From Oscillospiraceae bacterium (GTDB lineage Bacteria; Bacillota; Clostridia; Oscillospirales; Oscillospiraceae), in assembly GCA_017458335.1 (NCBI GenBank), contig JAFTFT010000018.1:1-64000 (forward strand): DNA of 64,000 nt. Direction: 5' to 3'. Below, piece by piece: positions 9,640-17,689 of the stretch. The position numbers and the translations under genes were made by a program. The notes beneath the pieces were generated by a model. That model made no database searches. It had not been told where the DNA came from and worked only from the letters and a program-made list of their open reading frames with translations. How positions within the stretch are numbered: position 1 is the stretch's first letter; every line of letters begins with the position of its first letter.

Positions 9640-9800
9640 CGAAGGGGAAAAAGAATCTGCCGGAAATGATCCGGCAGGAAGGAAGAAGCAGAGACCCTGC
9701 CTGCGGCGGGGAATACAAAAAGAGATAAAAGGATATGCCGGAAATGATCCGGCAGGAAAGAAAAAACTGTATCCCGGCCTTCGGAGGGAATACAGAAAGA

Positions 9801-9835
9801 AAGAATCAGGGGTCCCGCCGAAGGCGGGGCCCCTG
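9801..9835 (-). terminator. Terminator of the symporter gene, overlapping its stop codon
   Basis: Stem CAGGGGTCCCGCC / GGCGGGGCCCCTG (9807-9835) with GAA loop, one G-T pair; on the minus strand it is followed by ATTCTTTCTTTC. The TGA stop (9806-9808) sits at the stem base, so the last codons of the symporter form the terminator. Confidence 0.7.
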
Positions 9836-11014
9836 AACATATTCAGATTTCGGTGATGTGGTGCTTCTCGCATAGCCGGTGAGGAAGAGCGTCAGGGCGC
9901 CGTCGCCGGTGACGTTGCAGGCGGTGCCGAAGCTGTCCTGCAGGGCAAAGATCGCAAGCATCAGCGCCGTGCCGGCATCGTCGAATCCCAGCACGCTGAT
10001 GATGAGTCCCAGAGAAGCCATGACTGTGCCGCCCGGAACCCCGGGAGCCCCGATGGCGAAGACCGCGAGCAGCGCGCAGAAGAGAATCATTGTTCCGACA
10101 GAAGGAATCTCGCCGTAGAGCATCTTGGAAATGGTCATGCAGAAGAAAACTTCGGTGAGAACAGAGCCGCAGAGATGGATGTTGGCGAAGAGCGGAATGC
10201 CGAAGTCAACCATGTCACGCCGAAGCACCTTGCTCTTGCGGGCGCCTTCCAGCGCAACCGAGAGTGTCGCGGCACTGGACATGGTGCCGACGGCGGTGAG
10301 ATAGGCCGGACCGTAATGACGGAGCACTTCCCAGGGCTTCCGGCCGGAATAGACCCCGGCAATCAGGTACAGCACCGCAAGCCAGATGTAGTGGCCGAGC
10401 ATGACGATCAGGATGATCTCGACAAAGGCAGGAAGCTGATGGGTGATCATGCCCTCATAGCTGAGGTTGCAGAACGTAGAGCAGATATAGAAGGGAAGAA
10501 TGGGGATGATGACGCGCTCCACGATTTTCAGCACGATGTTCTGAAATTCCTCCAGCAGGCTGCAGGTGACTTTGCTTTTGGTCCAGACCGCCGCGAGGCC
10601 GATCAGCAGAGCAAAGGCCAGTGCGCTCATGACGGACATGATCTGCGGGATGTTGAGCTGGAAAATAACCGGAGGCAGATCTCGAAGCCCTTCCACATCC
10701 GTCACGATGGAGAGATGCGGGATCAGGGCATAACCGGCTGCGGTGCTCATGAACGCCGCGCAGATGGAGCTGATATAGGCGAGCACGACCGCCACGCCCA
10801 GCATACGGGAAGCGTTATTGCCCATGCGGGTGATGGACGGGGCAATAAAGCCGATGACGATCAGCGGAACACAGAACATGATGAGCTGGCCGAGAATAAA
10901 CTGAAGGGAAACAACGACCTTCATTGCGCTCTCGCCGAAGACCTGACCAAGCAGAATGCCGACGGCCAGAGCAACAAGCAGGCGGAAGGGAAGACTGGTA
11001 AAGAACTTTTTCAT
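9806..11014 (-). CDS. Dicarboxylate/amino acid:cation symporter (DAACS family)
   Basis: A 402-residue membrane transporter related to GltP/DctA/SstT that drives uptake of acidic or neutral amino acids or C4-dicarboxylates with Na+ or H+. Family marks: a short N-terminal FRLLVALAVGILLGQVFG helix, the serine-rich re-entrant loop GTMSSAATLSVALEG, the PGVPGGTVMASLG hairpin, and the substrate-binding helix DSFGTACNVTGDG near the end. The exact substrate is not deducible. Start ATG follows AGGAGG. The C-terminal tail after ALTLFLTGYA has a low-complexity, Arg/Pro-rich end encoded by the terminator stem. It has a perfect consensus promoter. Confidence 0.9.
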   Translation of the reverse strand: MKKFFTSLPFRLLVALAVGILLGQVFGESAMKVVVSLQFILGQLIMFCVPLIVIGFIAPSITRMGNNASRMLGVAVVLAYISSICAAFMSTAAGYALIPHLSIVTDVEGLRDLPPVIFQLNIPQIMSVMSALAFALLIGLAAVWTKSKVTCSLLEEFQNIVLKIVERVIIPILPFYICSTFCNLSYEGMITHQLPAFVEIILIVMLGHYIWLAVLYLIAGVYSGRKPWEVLRHYGPAYLTAVGTMSSAATLSVALEGARKSKVLRRDMVDFGIPLFANIHLCGSVLTEVFFCMTISKMLYGEIPSVGTMILFCALLAVFAIGAPGVPGGTVMASLGLIISVLGFDDAGTALMLAIFALQDSFGTACNVTGDGALTLFLTGYARSTTSPKSEYVQGPRLRRDP

Positions 11015-11082
11015 GATTTCCTCCTGTGCGGTAAAAAAGACATCTGCCTCAGATGAATGCAGATGCTTTAATTTTCAGCGGT

Positions 11083-11111
11083 ATTATAATGAGAAACAGG
11101 TATGCTGTCAA
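11083..11111 (-). promoter_or_regulatory. Consensus promoter of the symporter gene
   Basis: Minus strand: TTGACA (11106-11111), exact 17-base spacer, TATAAT (11083-11088). A small hairpin CATCTG / CAGATG (11041-11055) lies in the leader. Confidence 0.85.
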
Positions 11112-11150
11112 CCTTAAAAGAAGAAAAAAGGCAGGTAAAACCAGGCTGGC

Positions 11151-13286
11151 TTATAACCGGCCGGATGCCTGATCAGAATCCGGCTTCAGCAGCCCGGCCT
11201 GCAGACTGACGGAGATGCTGAGCTTCTTCCGGCCTGCGCGGTCAAAGTCAACCGTGAGGATATCACCGGAAATCTCATACACCGTGCCGGAACCGAAGGT
11301 TTTATGGACAAGGCGGGATCCGGCCCTGACCTGCGAGAGAAAACGGGCAGAATCCACATTCTTCCCTGGAACGGGAGCCAGCCGGCGGAGCGGCAGCGGC
11401 AGACGGAGAAAGCCGAAGAGCTTCCGGAGAGCCGGCCCGGAGAGCGGCAGGGCCTTCGCAATCTCCCGGGGAAAACTTGCCCCGTCCCGCGGGAGAAAGA
11501 TGCACAGCTCGTCCCGCGCACGGGTCATGCCGACATAGAAGAGCCTGCGCTCTTCCTCGTACACGCGGATCTCGTCGTCTGAATTTGCACGAGAGGCCGG
11601 AAGAGAGGGCAGGATTCCGTCCAGCATGTCCAGCAGCACCACCCGGTCATATTCCAGACCCTTGCTGGAATGAATGGTGGAGAGAACAAGACCGCCGCGG
11701 TTTTCATGGGTTGAAACGATCTCCCGGAGCCGGTCCAGCTTCTCCAGCAAATCGGCGGCAGAGGGAAGGTCCTGGGCTAACATCCGAAGAATGAAGTATT
11801 TCCCGCTGTCCATCCCGCGATGCTCCACGTATTTCCCGTAGCGCAGATCCTCCCAGATCCGGCGGATCGCCTGCAGGGCGGAATCGATGGGAAGCCTGCG
11901 AAAGCACTGGAGAATCCGATAGACGGAGTCCCGGGAAGATTCTTTCAGATCGGGACAGGAGAGCAGCACCTCGAAGAGATTCTTTCCGCTGCCCGCTCCC
12001 GTGCGGACGGCCTGACGGGCGGCACTGCCGCTGATGCCGGCGCCGAATTTGAAGTACAGACGGAGAAAGAGCTCCGCGTTGTCGGGAGCGGAGGCAAAGC
12101 AGATGGTGTCGATGATGTCACGGACAATGCGATGGGTGAAAAAGCTGTCTTCGTAATTCCGGCAGCGATACGGGATCCCGGCCTGCTCAAAGCGGTCGAT
12201 CAGCGGGAGAACGATATCGTTGTTCCGGAAGAGGATTGCAGTCTCATCGCTCCAGATCTCCCGGTGAGAGAAAATATGATCGTACTGCGCCTTTCGGTCC
12301 GCCACCGGAATCATCCGAACGGGCAGCCCGCTCTCCCGGGTGGCCCGCATGGCCTTCGGATGCCGGAACCGGTTCTTCACGACAAAACCGTTTGCGGCTT
12401 CCACAATCTCCGGCGTGGAGCGGTAATTTTCTTCGATCAGAAGCTCTCTGGCTCCGGGGTGATCGGCGGAGAAGGACATCAGTGCATCCGGAAACGCAGC
12501 CCGGAAGGCATAGATACTTTGATCCTCATCCCCGACCATGAAGAGGTTTTCATATCTGGAGGAGAGCAGGCGGATGATCTCGTGCTGGACTTTGGAGGTG
12601 TCCTGGGCCTCATCCACGCAGAGGTAACGATACTGTTCCTGAAAACTTTCCAGAACATCGGGAAAGCGGCGCAGCAGCGTGAGCGCATAGACCATCTGGT
12701 CGTCGTAGTCCATCTGACGCCGGTTCCGCAGCTCCGCCTGATAGCGGCGGTAAAGCTCCGGAAGATTGGGGACGGACCATTTTCGCGCTTCGATTTCCTC
12801 CTCGGTGAGCATCATGTTCTTGATGAAGGTGACGGCGGTGCCGACTTCGCGCAGGGTGGTCTCTTCAGCGTATTCATTGTTGACGGCCTGATACAGCGCG
12901 CCCAGAATCCGGCTGCGTTCCCCGTCTTCTCCGAGAAGGGAGAAGGGCTCCCGACCGAGGCGGGCGGCGGAATAGGAGACGAGTTTGGAAGAGACGCCGT
13001 TGATGGTGCGAAACTGCAGCCGGCCTGCCAGCTCTTCGCCGAAGAAGGAGGCAAAACGGCTGCGCATGTCCCGGGCGGCGGCCCGGGTATAGGTCATGGT
13101 CAGAATCCGGCGCGGGTCGATCCCGCGGCAGAGCACCATATAACCCAGGCGGATCACCAGAACGGTGGTTTTTCCGCTGCCGGGGGTGGCAAGCAGCAGC
13201 ACCGGCCCCTCCACCGAGAGCACCGCTTCCCGCTGCTGGGGATTCAGGCGGGACAGATATCGGGCTTCGAACTCAGAATAATCCAT
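11151..13286 (-). CDS. UvrD/PcrA-family superfamily 1 DNA helicase
   Basis: A 711-residue 3'-5' helicase. Motifs in order: Q motif LNPQQREAV (14-22), Walker A ATPGSGKTT (33-41), MTYTRAAARDM, DEAQDTSKVQHEII (motif II), VGDEDQSIYAFRAA (motif III), ENYRST (motif IV), STIHSSKGLEYDRVVLLD (motif V) and VGMTRARDEL (motif VI). The C-terminus has a KOW/Tudor-like module, GSRLVHKTFGSGTVYEISGD..VDF, like the PcrA segment that contacts RNA polymerase. At about 710 residues it is close to PcrA length; a second paralogue is common in Clostridia, so I do not name it pcrA. GAGGTC precedes the ATG. It follows the msmK-like gene on the same strand beyond a terminator. Confidence 0.9.
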   Translation of the reverse strand: MDYSEFEARYLSRLNPQQREAVLSVEGPVLLLATPGSGKTTVLVIRLGYMVLCRGIDPRRILTMTYTRAAARDMRSRFASFFGEELAGRLQFRTINGVSSKLVSYSAARLGREPFSLLGEDGERSRILGALYQAVNNEYAEETTLREVGTAVTFIKNMMLTEEEIEARKWSVPNLPELYRRYQAELRNRRQMDYDDQMVYALTLLRRFPDVLESFQEQYRYLCVDEAQDTSKVQHEIIRLLSSRYENLFMVGDEDQSIYAFRAAFPDALMSFSADHPGARELLIEENYRSTPEIVEAANGFVVKNRFRHPKAMRATRESGLPVRMIPVADRKAQYDHIFSHREIWSDETAILFRNNDIVLPLIDRFEQAGIPYRCRNYEDSFFTHRIVRDIIDTICFASAPDNAELFLRLYFKFGAGISGSAARQAVRTGAGSGKNLFEVLLSCPDLKESSRDSVYRILQCFRRLPIDSALQAIRRIWEDLRYGKYVEHRGMDSGKYFILRMLAQDLPSAADLLEKLDRLREIVSTHENRGGLVLSTIHSSKGLEYDRVVLLDMLDGILPSLPASRANSDDEIRVYEEERRLFYVGMTRARDELCIFLPRDGASFPREIAKALPLSGPALRKLFGFLRLPLPLRRLAPVPGKNVDSARFLSQVRAGSRLVHKTFGSGTVYEISGDILTVDFDRAGRKKLSISVSLQAGLLKPDSDQASGRL

Positions 13287-13298
13287 AAGACCTCAAAG

Positions 13299-13328
13299 AA
13301 ACCCTCCCGCCTCTCGGCGGGAGGGTTT
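13299..13328 (-). terminator. Terminator of the msmK-like gene
   Basis: Perfect 13-bp stem AAACCCTCCCGCC / GGCGGGAGGGTTT with a 4-base loop; the minus-strand end runs GGGTTTCTTTG. Lies between the sugar ATPase and the helicase gene. Confidence 0.8.
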
Positions 13329-13356
13329 CGGAAAAACAGAATCAAAAGGCGGATGA

Positions 13357-14535
13357 TCAGAACTCGAGGTTCTTCTCAGTCTCCTTGCTGAAGACATGAA
13401 CGACATTGCCCTGGAACGCAAAGTGGAGGGTGTCGCCTATGGCGTAGTTGCCCTTCATGTCAATGGTCGGGACGATGATGATGACATCGCGGCCCTCGGC
13501 GGAGACGTGCAGGTGCACGCTGGAGCCCATCATTTCGGAGACGTCAACCTTCGCGGTGACACCCTTGTCAGCGAGGTCGGTGTGCTCGGGGCGGACACCG
13601 AGGATGACATCCTGGGTCTGGACATTGTTCTTCAGGAGGCGGGCTTCCTTCTCGGGAGAGAGCTCGACCTTATAGTCGGCCAGCTGTGCGAAGTACTTGT
13701 CGCCCTCGCGGATGAGCTTGGCATCGAACATGTTCATGACGGGCATGCCGATGAAGCCGGCGACGAAGAGGTTGGCCGGATGATCGAAGACTTCCTGAGG
13801 AGTGCCGATCTGCTGGATGTAGCCGTCGCGCATGATGACGATACGGTCGCCAAGGGTCATGGCTTCGGTCTGGTCATGGGTAACATAAATGAAGGTGGTG
13901 TTGATACGCTCACGGAGCTTGATGATCTCGGCACGCATCTCGTTACGCAGCTTGGCGTCGAGGTTGGAGAGCGGCTCGTCCATCAGCATGACCTTCGGGT
14001 CACGGACGATGGCACGACCGATGGCGACACGCTGTCTCTGACCGCCGGACAGAGCCTTGGGCTTACGCTCGAGGTACTGGGTGATGTCAAGAATCTCAGC
14101 GGCTTCACGGACCTTTTTGTCGATGACATCCTTCGGCTCCTTGCGAAGCTTCAGGGAGAAGGCCATGTTGTCGTACACGGTCATGTGGGGGTACAGAGCG
14201 TAGTTCTGGAAGACCATGGCGATATCGCGGTCTTTCGGCGCGACGTCGTTCACGAGCTTGCCGTCAATGATCAGCTCACCGCTGCTGATCTCTTCAAGGC
14301 CGGCGACCATACGAAGGGTGGTGGACTTGCCGCAGCCGGAAGGTCCGACCAGAACGATGAATTCCTTATCGGCGATATCCAGGTTGAATTCCTGAACAGC
14401 GACAACGCCTTCATCCGTGATCTGGAGATTGACTTTCTTCTTCTCCGGTTCGTCTGCTTTCTTTTTCTTTTTCTTCTGCTCGCCGCTTACGAAGGGGTAG
14501 ACTTTCTTGATGTTTTTCAGCTGAACAGTTGCCAT
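13357..14535 (-). CDS. Carbohydrate ABC transporter ATP-binding protein (MsmX/UgpC type)
   Basis: A 392-residue ATPase of the family that energises several sugar importers. Walker A GPSGCGKST (64-72), FQNYALYPHMTVYDN Q-loop region, signature LSGGQRQRVAIGRA near 160, Walker B VMLMDEPLSNLDA, H-loop YVTHDQTEAM, then the C-terminal TOBE/OB regulatory domain with GVRPEHT. An unusual Lys-rich insert (GEQKKKKKKADEPEKKK) separates the first strand from the core. ATG 14535 is preferred: GGAG eight bases upstream and the normal MATVQLKNIKKVYP start; ATG 14553 in frame is the alternative. No permease is adjacent, as expected for a shared multitask ATPase. Confidence 0.92.
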   Translation of the reverse strand: MATVQLKNIKKVYPFVSGEQKKKKKKADEPEKKKVNLQITDEGVVAVQEFNLDIADKEFIVLVGPSGCGKSTTLRMVAGLEEISSGELIIDGKLVNDVAPKDRDIAMVFQNYALYPHMTVYDNMAFSLKLRKEPKDVIDKKVREAAEILDITQYLERKPKALSGGQRQRVAIGRAIVRDPKVMLMDEPLSNLDAKLRNEMRAEIIKLRERINTTFIYVTHDQTEAMTLGDRIVIMRDGYIQQIGTPQEVFDHPANLFVAGFIGMPVMNMFDAKLIREGDKYFAQLADYKVELSPEKEARLLKNNVQTQDVILGVRPEHTDLADKGVTAKVDVSEMMGSSVHLHVSAEGRDVIIIVPTIDMKGNYAIGDTLHFAFQGNVVHVFSKETEKNLEF

Positions 14536-14737
14536 GCTTCCGACTCCGGACATCCGGCCTCCGCCAGAGATGCCCTCACGGCCGCCCGCAGAGGGACGCG
14601 CCGCATTACGACAGGTCTCCACACTGCCGCACCCCGAGCCTGGGGATGAACACTTCCTCCTTATTAAAGCTGTATGCGACTTAGAAATGGAGAGCCGCAT
14701 ACGCAGTCAGAATAACGGGCATAAAAACCCGCTGATT

Positions 14738-14766
14738 ATTATAACGGAAAGCGGAACGCTTGGCAA
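14738..14766 (-). promoter_or_regulatory. Promoter of the msmK-like gene
   Basis: Minus strand: TTGCCA (14761-14766), 17-base spacer, TATAAT (14738-14743). This leaves a leader of about 200 bases with no clear riboswitch. Confidence 0.7.
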
Positions 14767-14827
14767 GTAAAATTTCCAATCACTTTTTTATGAAAGATGC
14801 ACAAAGAAGGAATTGGGCGGCGGAACG

Positions 14828-14841
14828 AAAAAGCGCTTGCA
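14828..14841. promoter_or_regulatory. Catabolite-response-element-like site
   Basis: AAAAAGCGCTTGCA matches the CcpA cre consensus TGWAARCGYTWNCW except at the first two bases. It overlaps the -35 of the efp promoter and lies 62 bp upstream of the -35 of the divergent sugar ATPase gene. Pattern match only. Confidence 0.3.
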
Positions 14842-14865
14842 AAACTGCCGGAGATAAGATAGAAT
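14837..14865 (+). promoter_or_regulatory. Promoter of efp
   Basis: TTGCAA (14837-14842), 17-base spacer, TAGAAT (14860-14865), 52 bp before the efp start. Confidence 0.65.
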
Positions 14866-14917
14866 AGGCAAGACAATAGTGTCCCACAGATTGATTCAAC
14901 TATTCGGAGGTTTTTTT

Positions 14918-15475
14918 ATGATCACAGCAGGCGATTTCAGAAACGGCGTAACTTTTGAGATGGACGGCCAGGTTATGCAGGTCGTGGAGTTCCAGCACGT
15001 AAAGCCCGGCAAGGGCGCGGCGTTTGTCCGTACGAAGATGAAGAATGTCATCACCGGTGCCGTGACAGAAACTTCCTTTAACCCGACGGCCAAGTTCGAG
15101 AACGCGACGGTTGACCGCGTCAGCATGGAATACAGCTATCAGGACGGCAACCTCTACTACTTCATGAACCCAGAGACCTATGAGCTCGAGCCAGTTGATG
15201 AGAGCGTTCTGGGCGACAACTTCAAGTTTGTGAAGGAAAACATGGAATGCACGATCTATTCCTACAAGGGAAAGGTCTTCAACGTCGAGCCGCCGTTCTT
15301 TGTGGAGCTTGAGGTCACCGAGACGGATCCGGGCTTTGCCGGCAACACCGCCACGAACGCCACCAAGCCCGCTACGCTTGAGACCGGCGCAGAGATCAAG
15401 GTCCCGCTCTTTATCGAGCCGGGCGAGAAGATCAAGGTCGACACCCGTACGGGAGAGTATCTCTCCAGAGCATAA
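14918..15475 (+). CDS. efp: Translation elongation factor P
   Basis: A 185-residue protein that rescues ribosomes stalled at polyproline stretches. All three beta-barrel domains are present: KOW-like N-terminus [17 protein letters not shown], the loop [12 protein letters not shown] with Lys32 at the tip (the usual modification site), the middle domain [26 protein letters not shown], and the C-terminal OB domain ending with [17 protein letters not shown] 14918 follows CGGAGG. No lysyl modification enzyme gene is nearby. The CD1247-like gene follows 51 bp later, probably in the same transcript. Confidence 0.97.
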   Translation: MITAGDFRNGVTFEMDGQVMQVVEFQHVKPGKGAAFVRTKMKNVITGAVTETSFNPTAKFENATVDRVSMEYSYQDGNLYYFMNPETYELEPVDESVLGDNFKFVKENMECTIYSYKGKVFNVEPPFFVELEVTETDPGFAGNTATNATKPATLETGAEIKVPLFIEPGEKIKVDTRTGEYLSRA

Positions 15476-15526
15476 GGCCGGAATCGACCGGCACGAGAAC
15501 GATGCCGCAGAGGAGGTATGCTGAAG

Positions 15527-16069
15527 ATGACCATTACGGAGAAAGCCGCCTACCTGAAAGGGCTGGTGGAAGGAAAGGGACTTGACCCGGAAGCCGGAGA
15601 AGGAAAGCTTTGGCACGTGCTGGCGGAACTGGTCGGAGATATGGCCGCGGAGCTGTCTGCGCTGCGGAATGACCATGAGCAGCTGTCGGATTCCCTGGAA
15701 GAGGTCGAAGTAAGCCTGGATTACCTGGAGGAACTGCTTCAGGAGGACTACGAGGACTTCGACGACGAGGAAGAAGACGACGGCGATGAGGACTATTATC
15801 CCTTCGGCAGAGGAAACTTCCGCATTGTGGACGATGAGGAAGAGAAAGATGACGAAGAGGTGCCGGATGATTCCGACGACGGCGTTTTCTATGAGGTGGA
15901 ATGCCCCAACTGCGGGGAAGAGATCAGCTTTGATGATGAGACGCTGGACGAGGGGTCGATCCAGTGTCCGAACTGCGGCGCCACGCTGGAATTCGACATG
16001 AGAAGCGGCGAAGAAAAGCCGGACCTCCCGGAAGAGATCACTCCGGAGGACGGGGACGAAAAAGACTGA
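15527..16069 (+). CDS. CD1247-like protein with C-terminal zinc ribbon
   Basis: A 180-residue protein from ATG 15527. The N-terminal 60 residues (ITEKAAYLKGLVEGKGLDP, then a coiled-coil-like LSALRNDHEQLSDSLEEVEV) match the small CD1247 N-terminal domain of Clostridia. A strongly acidic linker rich in Asp/Glu follows, then a zinc ribbon with CPNC (FYEVECPNCGEEISF) and CPNC (SIQCPNCGATLEF) knuckles. Function is unknown; zinc ribbons often bind nucleic acid or act as scaffolds. Two ATGs are near the AGGAGG (15511-15516); the first is only one base away, so the second, ten bases away, is chosen. Confidence 0.78.
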   Translation: MTITEKAAYLKGLVEGKGLDPEAGEGKLWHVLAELVGDMAAELSALRNDHEQLSDSLEEVEVSLDYLEELLQEDYEDFDDEEEDDGDEDYYPFGRGNFRIVDDEEEKDDEEVPDDSDDGVFYEVECPNCGEEISFDDETLDEGSIQCPNCGATLEFDMRSGEEKPDLPEEITPEDGDEKD

Positions 16070-16101
16070 ACGCCGCAAAGGGATACAGAGTTTATTTGTG
16101 A

Positions 16102-16138
16102 GGAAAGAGCTGCCTCTCCTGAGAGGGCAGCTCTTTCC
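16102..16138 (+). terminator. Long hairpin between the CD1247-like gene and rarA
   Basis: About 16-17 bp stem (GGAAAGAGCTGCC... / ...GGCAGCTCTTTCC) with a 2-base loop and one bulged G. It ends 17 bp before the rarA start, so it is both a terminator of the efp unit and close to the rarA leader. No T-run beyond CTCTTTCC. Confidence 0.6.
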
Positions 16139-16155
16139 ATGAAAGCGGGAGCAAT

Positions 16156-17421
16156 ATGACAGACAGTACGTATAAACCGCTTGCGGACGAGATCCGCCCG
16201 AAAAGCCTGGACGACGTGGTCGGGCAGCAGCATATTCTGGGCAGAGACGGCCTGCTGCGCCGGATTGTGGAGAACGGAAGCACCCCGAATATGATCTTTT
16301 ACGGACCTTCCGGCACCGGGAAAACCACCGTGGCACGCATCATCGCCGAGAAGACACAGAGAAGCCTGCGGAAACTCAACGCCACGACCGCAGGAATTTC
16401 GGACATCAAGCATATCATTGATGAGCTGGACACCTTCCTCACACCGGGCGGCGTGCTGCTATATCTTGACGAGATCCAGTATTTCAATAAAAAGCAGCAG
16501 CAGAGTCTGCTGGAGTTCATTGAGGACGGAAGGATCACGCTGATCGCCTCCACGACGGAAAACCCGTACTTCTGCGTGTTCGGCGCGATCCTGAGCCGGT
16601 CGACGGTGTTTGAGTTCAAGCCCGTCTCTGCCCGTGATGCCGAGGCCGCGGTCCGGAGGGCGATGGAAATCCTCAACGGACGCCGGGAAAAGCCGCTCAC
16701 GGCAGAGGACGGCGTTGTGCAGCGGATTGCCCAGGCCTGCGGGGGAGATGTGCGCAAGGCGATCAACGCGGTGGAGCTTTTCTTCTCCGCGTCAGCCGGC
16801 CGGGACATGATCACGCTGGAGGATGCCCTCCTCATCTCGCAGAAGAGCGCGATGCGCTATGACCGGGACGGAGATGAGCACTTTGATATCCTGTCCGCGA
16901 TGATGAAGTCGCTCCGGGGCTCGGATCCCGATGCGGCGCTGCACTATCTGGCGAGAGCCATCGAAGTGGGAGACCTGACCGGAATCTGCAGACGGATTCT
17001 CTGCTCGGCGAGCGAGGATATCGGCCTGGCCTACCCGCAGGCGGTCCCGATTGTCAAGGCCTGTGTCGACAGCGCGCTGCAGCTCGGCCTGCCGGAGGCG
17101 AGACTGCCGCTGGCGGAGGCCTGCATTCTGCTGGCTACCGCGCCGAAGTCCAACAGCGTCGTCATGGCGATCGATGAGGCGGTCGCGGATGTGAAGGCGG
17201 GACGCATCGGTTCTGTCCCTCGCGAATTGCAGAATGTCCATGCCGACGGTACCGGCTTTGAGCGGGAACAGGGCTATCTCTATCCCCACGACTATCCCGG
17301 CCACTGGGTGAGGCAGCAGTATCTGCCCGACGGACTCAGAGACCGGCGGTACTACGAATACGGAGACAACAAGACCGAGCAGGCGGCAAAGAAATACTGG
17401 GACAGCATCAAGGGAAAGTAG
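16156..17421 (+). CDS. rarA: Replication-associated recombination protein A (AAA+ ATPase)
   Basis: A 421-residue clamp-loader-like AAA+ protein (MgsA/RarA/WRNIP1 family) that acts at stalled replication forks. Features: PLADEIRPKSLDDVVGQQHILG at the start, Walker A GPSGTGKTT (50-58), Walker B LLYLDEIQYFNKKQQ, sensor 1 STTENPYF, the GDVRKAINAVE sensor-2 region and the C-terminal tetramerisation part (SEDIGLAYPQA, YPHDYPGHWVRQQYLPD). GGGAG precedes ATG 16156. The next gene starts two bases after the stop. Confidence 0.95.
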   Translation: MTDSTYKPLADEIRPKSLDDVVGQQHILGRDGLLRRIVENGSTPNMIFYGPSGTGKTTVARIIAEKTQRSLRKLNATTAGISDIKHIIDELDTFLTPGGVLLYLDEIQYFNKKQQQSLLEFIEDGRITLIASTTENPYFCVFGAILSRSTVFEFKPVSARDAEAAVRRAMEILNGRREKPLTAEDGVVQRIAQACGGDVRKAINAVELFFSASAGRDMITLEDALLISQKSAMRYDRDGDEHFDILSAMMKSLRGSDPDAALHYLARAIEVGDLTGICRRILCSASEDIGLAYPQAVPIVKACVDSALQLGLPEARLPLAEACILLATAPKSNSVVMAIDEAVADVKAGRIGSVPRELQNVHADGTGFEREQGYLYPHDYPGHWVRQQYLPDGLRDRRYYEYGDNKTEQAAKKYWDSIKGK

Positions 17422-17423
17422 TC

Positions 17424-17663
17424 ATGGATATTCGGGAATACGACGTGCTCACCATGAAAAAACCGCACCCCTGCGGCGGACTGCGCTGGCAGGTGCTGCG
17501 AAGCGGGGCAGATTTCCGCCTGCGCTGTCTCGGCTGCGGCCGCTGTGTCGAAGGACCGAGAGGAAAGTTCGAAAAGAATATCCGGCGGATCGAGCGGGAC
17601 GGAGCTGAAATTGCCGTCTCACGGACGACACGGAGACAGAAAACAGACGAGGGAGACGGATGA
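17424..17663 (+). CDS. DUF951 family zinc-ribbon-like protein
   Basis: A 79-residue protein matching the DUF951 pattern: DIREYDVLTMKKPHPCGG, WQVLRSGADFRLRCLGCGRCV and a basic FEKNIRRIERDG tail. The three conserved cysteine positions (CGG and CLGC) suggest a small metal-binding or nucleic-acid-binding protein; function unknown. It is translated directly after rarA (two-base gap). The usual family length is 60-70 residues; the C-terminal extension TTRRQKTDEGDG is encoded by the terminator stem. Confidence 0.85.
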   Translation: MDIREYDVLTMKKPHPCGGLRWQVLRSGADFRLRCLGCGRCVEGPRGKFEKNIRRIERDGAEIAVSRTTRRQKTDEGDG

Positions 17664-17683
17664 ACCGTTTCCCTCGTCTGTTT
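17641..17683. terminator. Bidirectional terminator between DUF951 gene and CotH-like gene
   Basis: AAACAGACGAGGGA / TCCCTCGTCTGTTT perfect outer stem with inner ACGG/CCGT pairs and an ATGA loop. The flanking AAA and TTT supply T-runs on both strands. It overlaps the stop codon at 17661. Confidence 0.8.
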
Positions 17684-17689
17684 GCAGGA

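Larger units (their letters stand above)
9582..9835. repeat. Three degenerate tandem hairpin repeats of about 77 bp
   Basis: The core TGCCGGAAATGATCCGGCAG occurs at 9658-9677 and 9736-9755; a diverged copy (TGCTGGAAATGATCCAATAG) at 9582-9601 is the last coding stretch and stop codon of the SNF2 gene. Copies are spaced 76 and 78 bp. Each is followed by a GC-rich hairpin or relic: 9613-9639 (12-bp perfect stem, GAA loop), about 9694-9711, and 9807-9835. Thus the repeat unit includes the gene end plus a terminator and has been duplicated downstream. Confidence 0.75.

Noticed and set aside
9582..9835. CRISPR-like array
   Set aside because: Units are about 77 bp, only three, degenerate and self-hairpinned; there are no unique spacers of uniform length and no cas genes.
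11820..13391. Long plus-strand frame opposite the UvrD-type helicase
   Set aside because: All helicase motifs are on the minus strand; no start signal on the plus strand.
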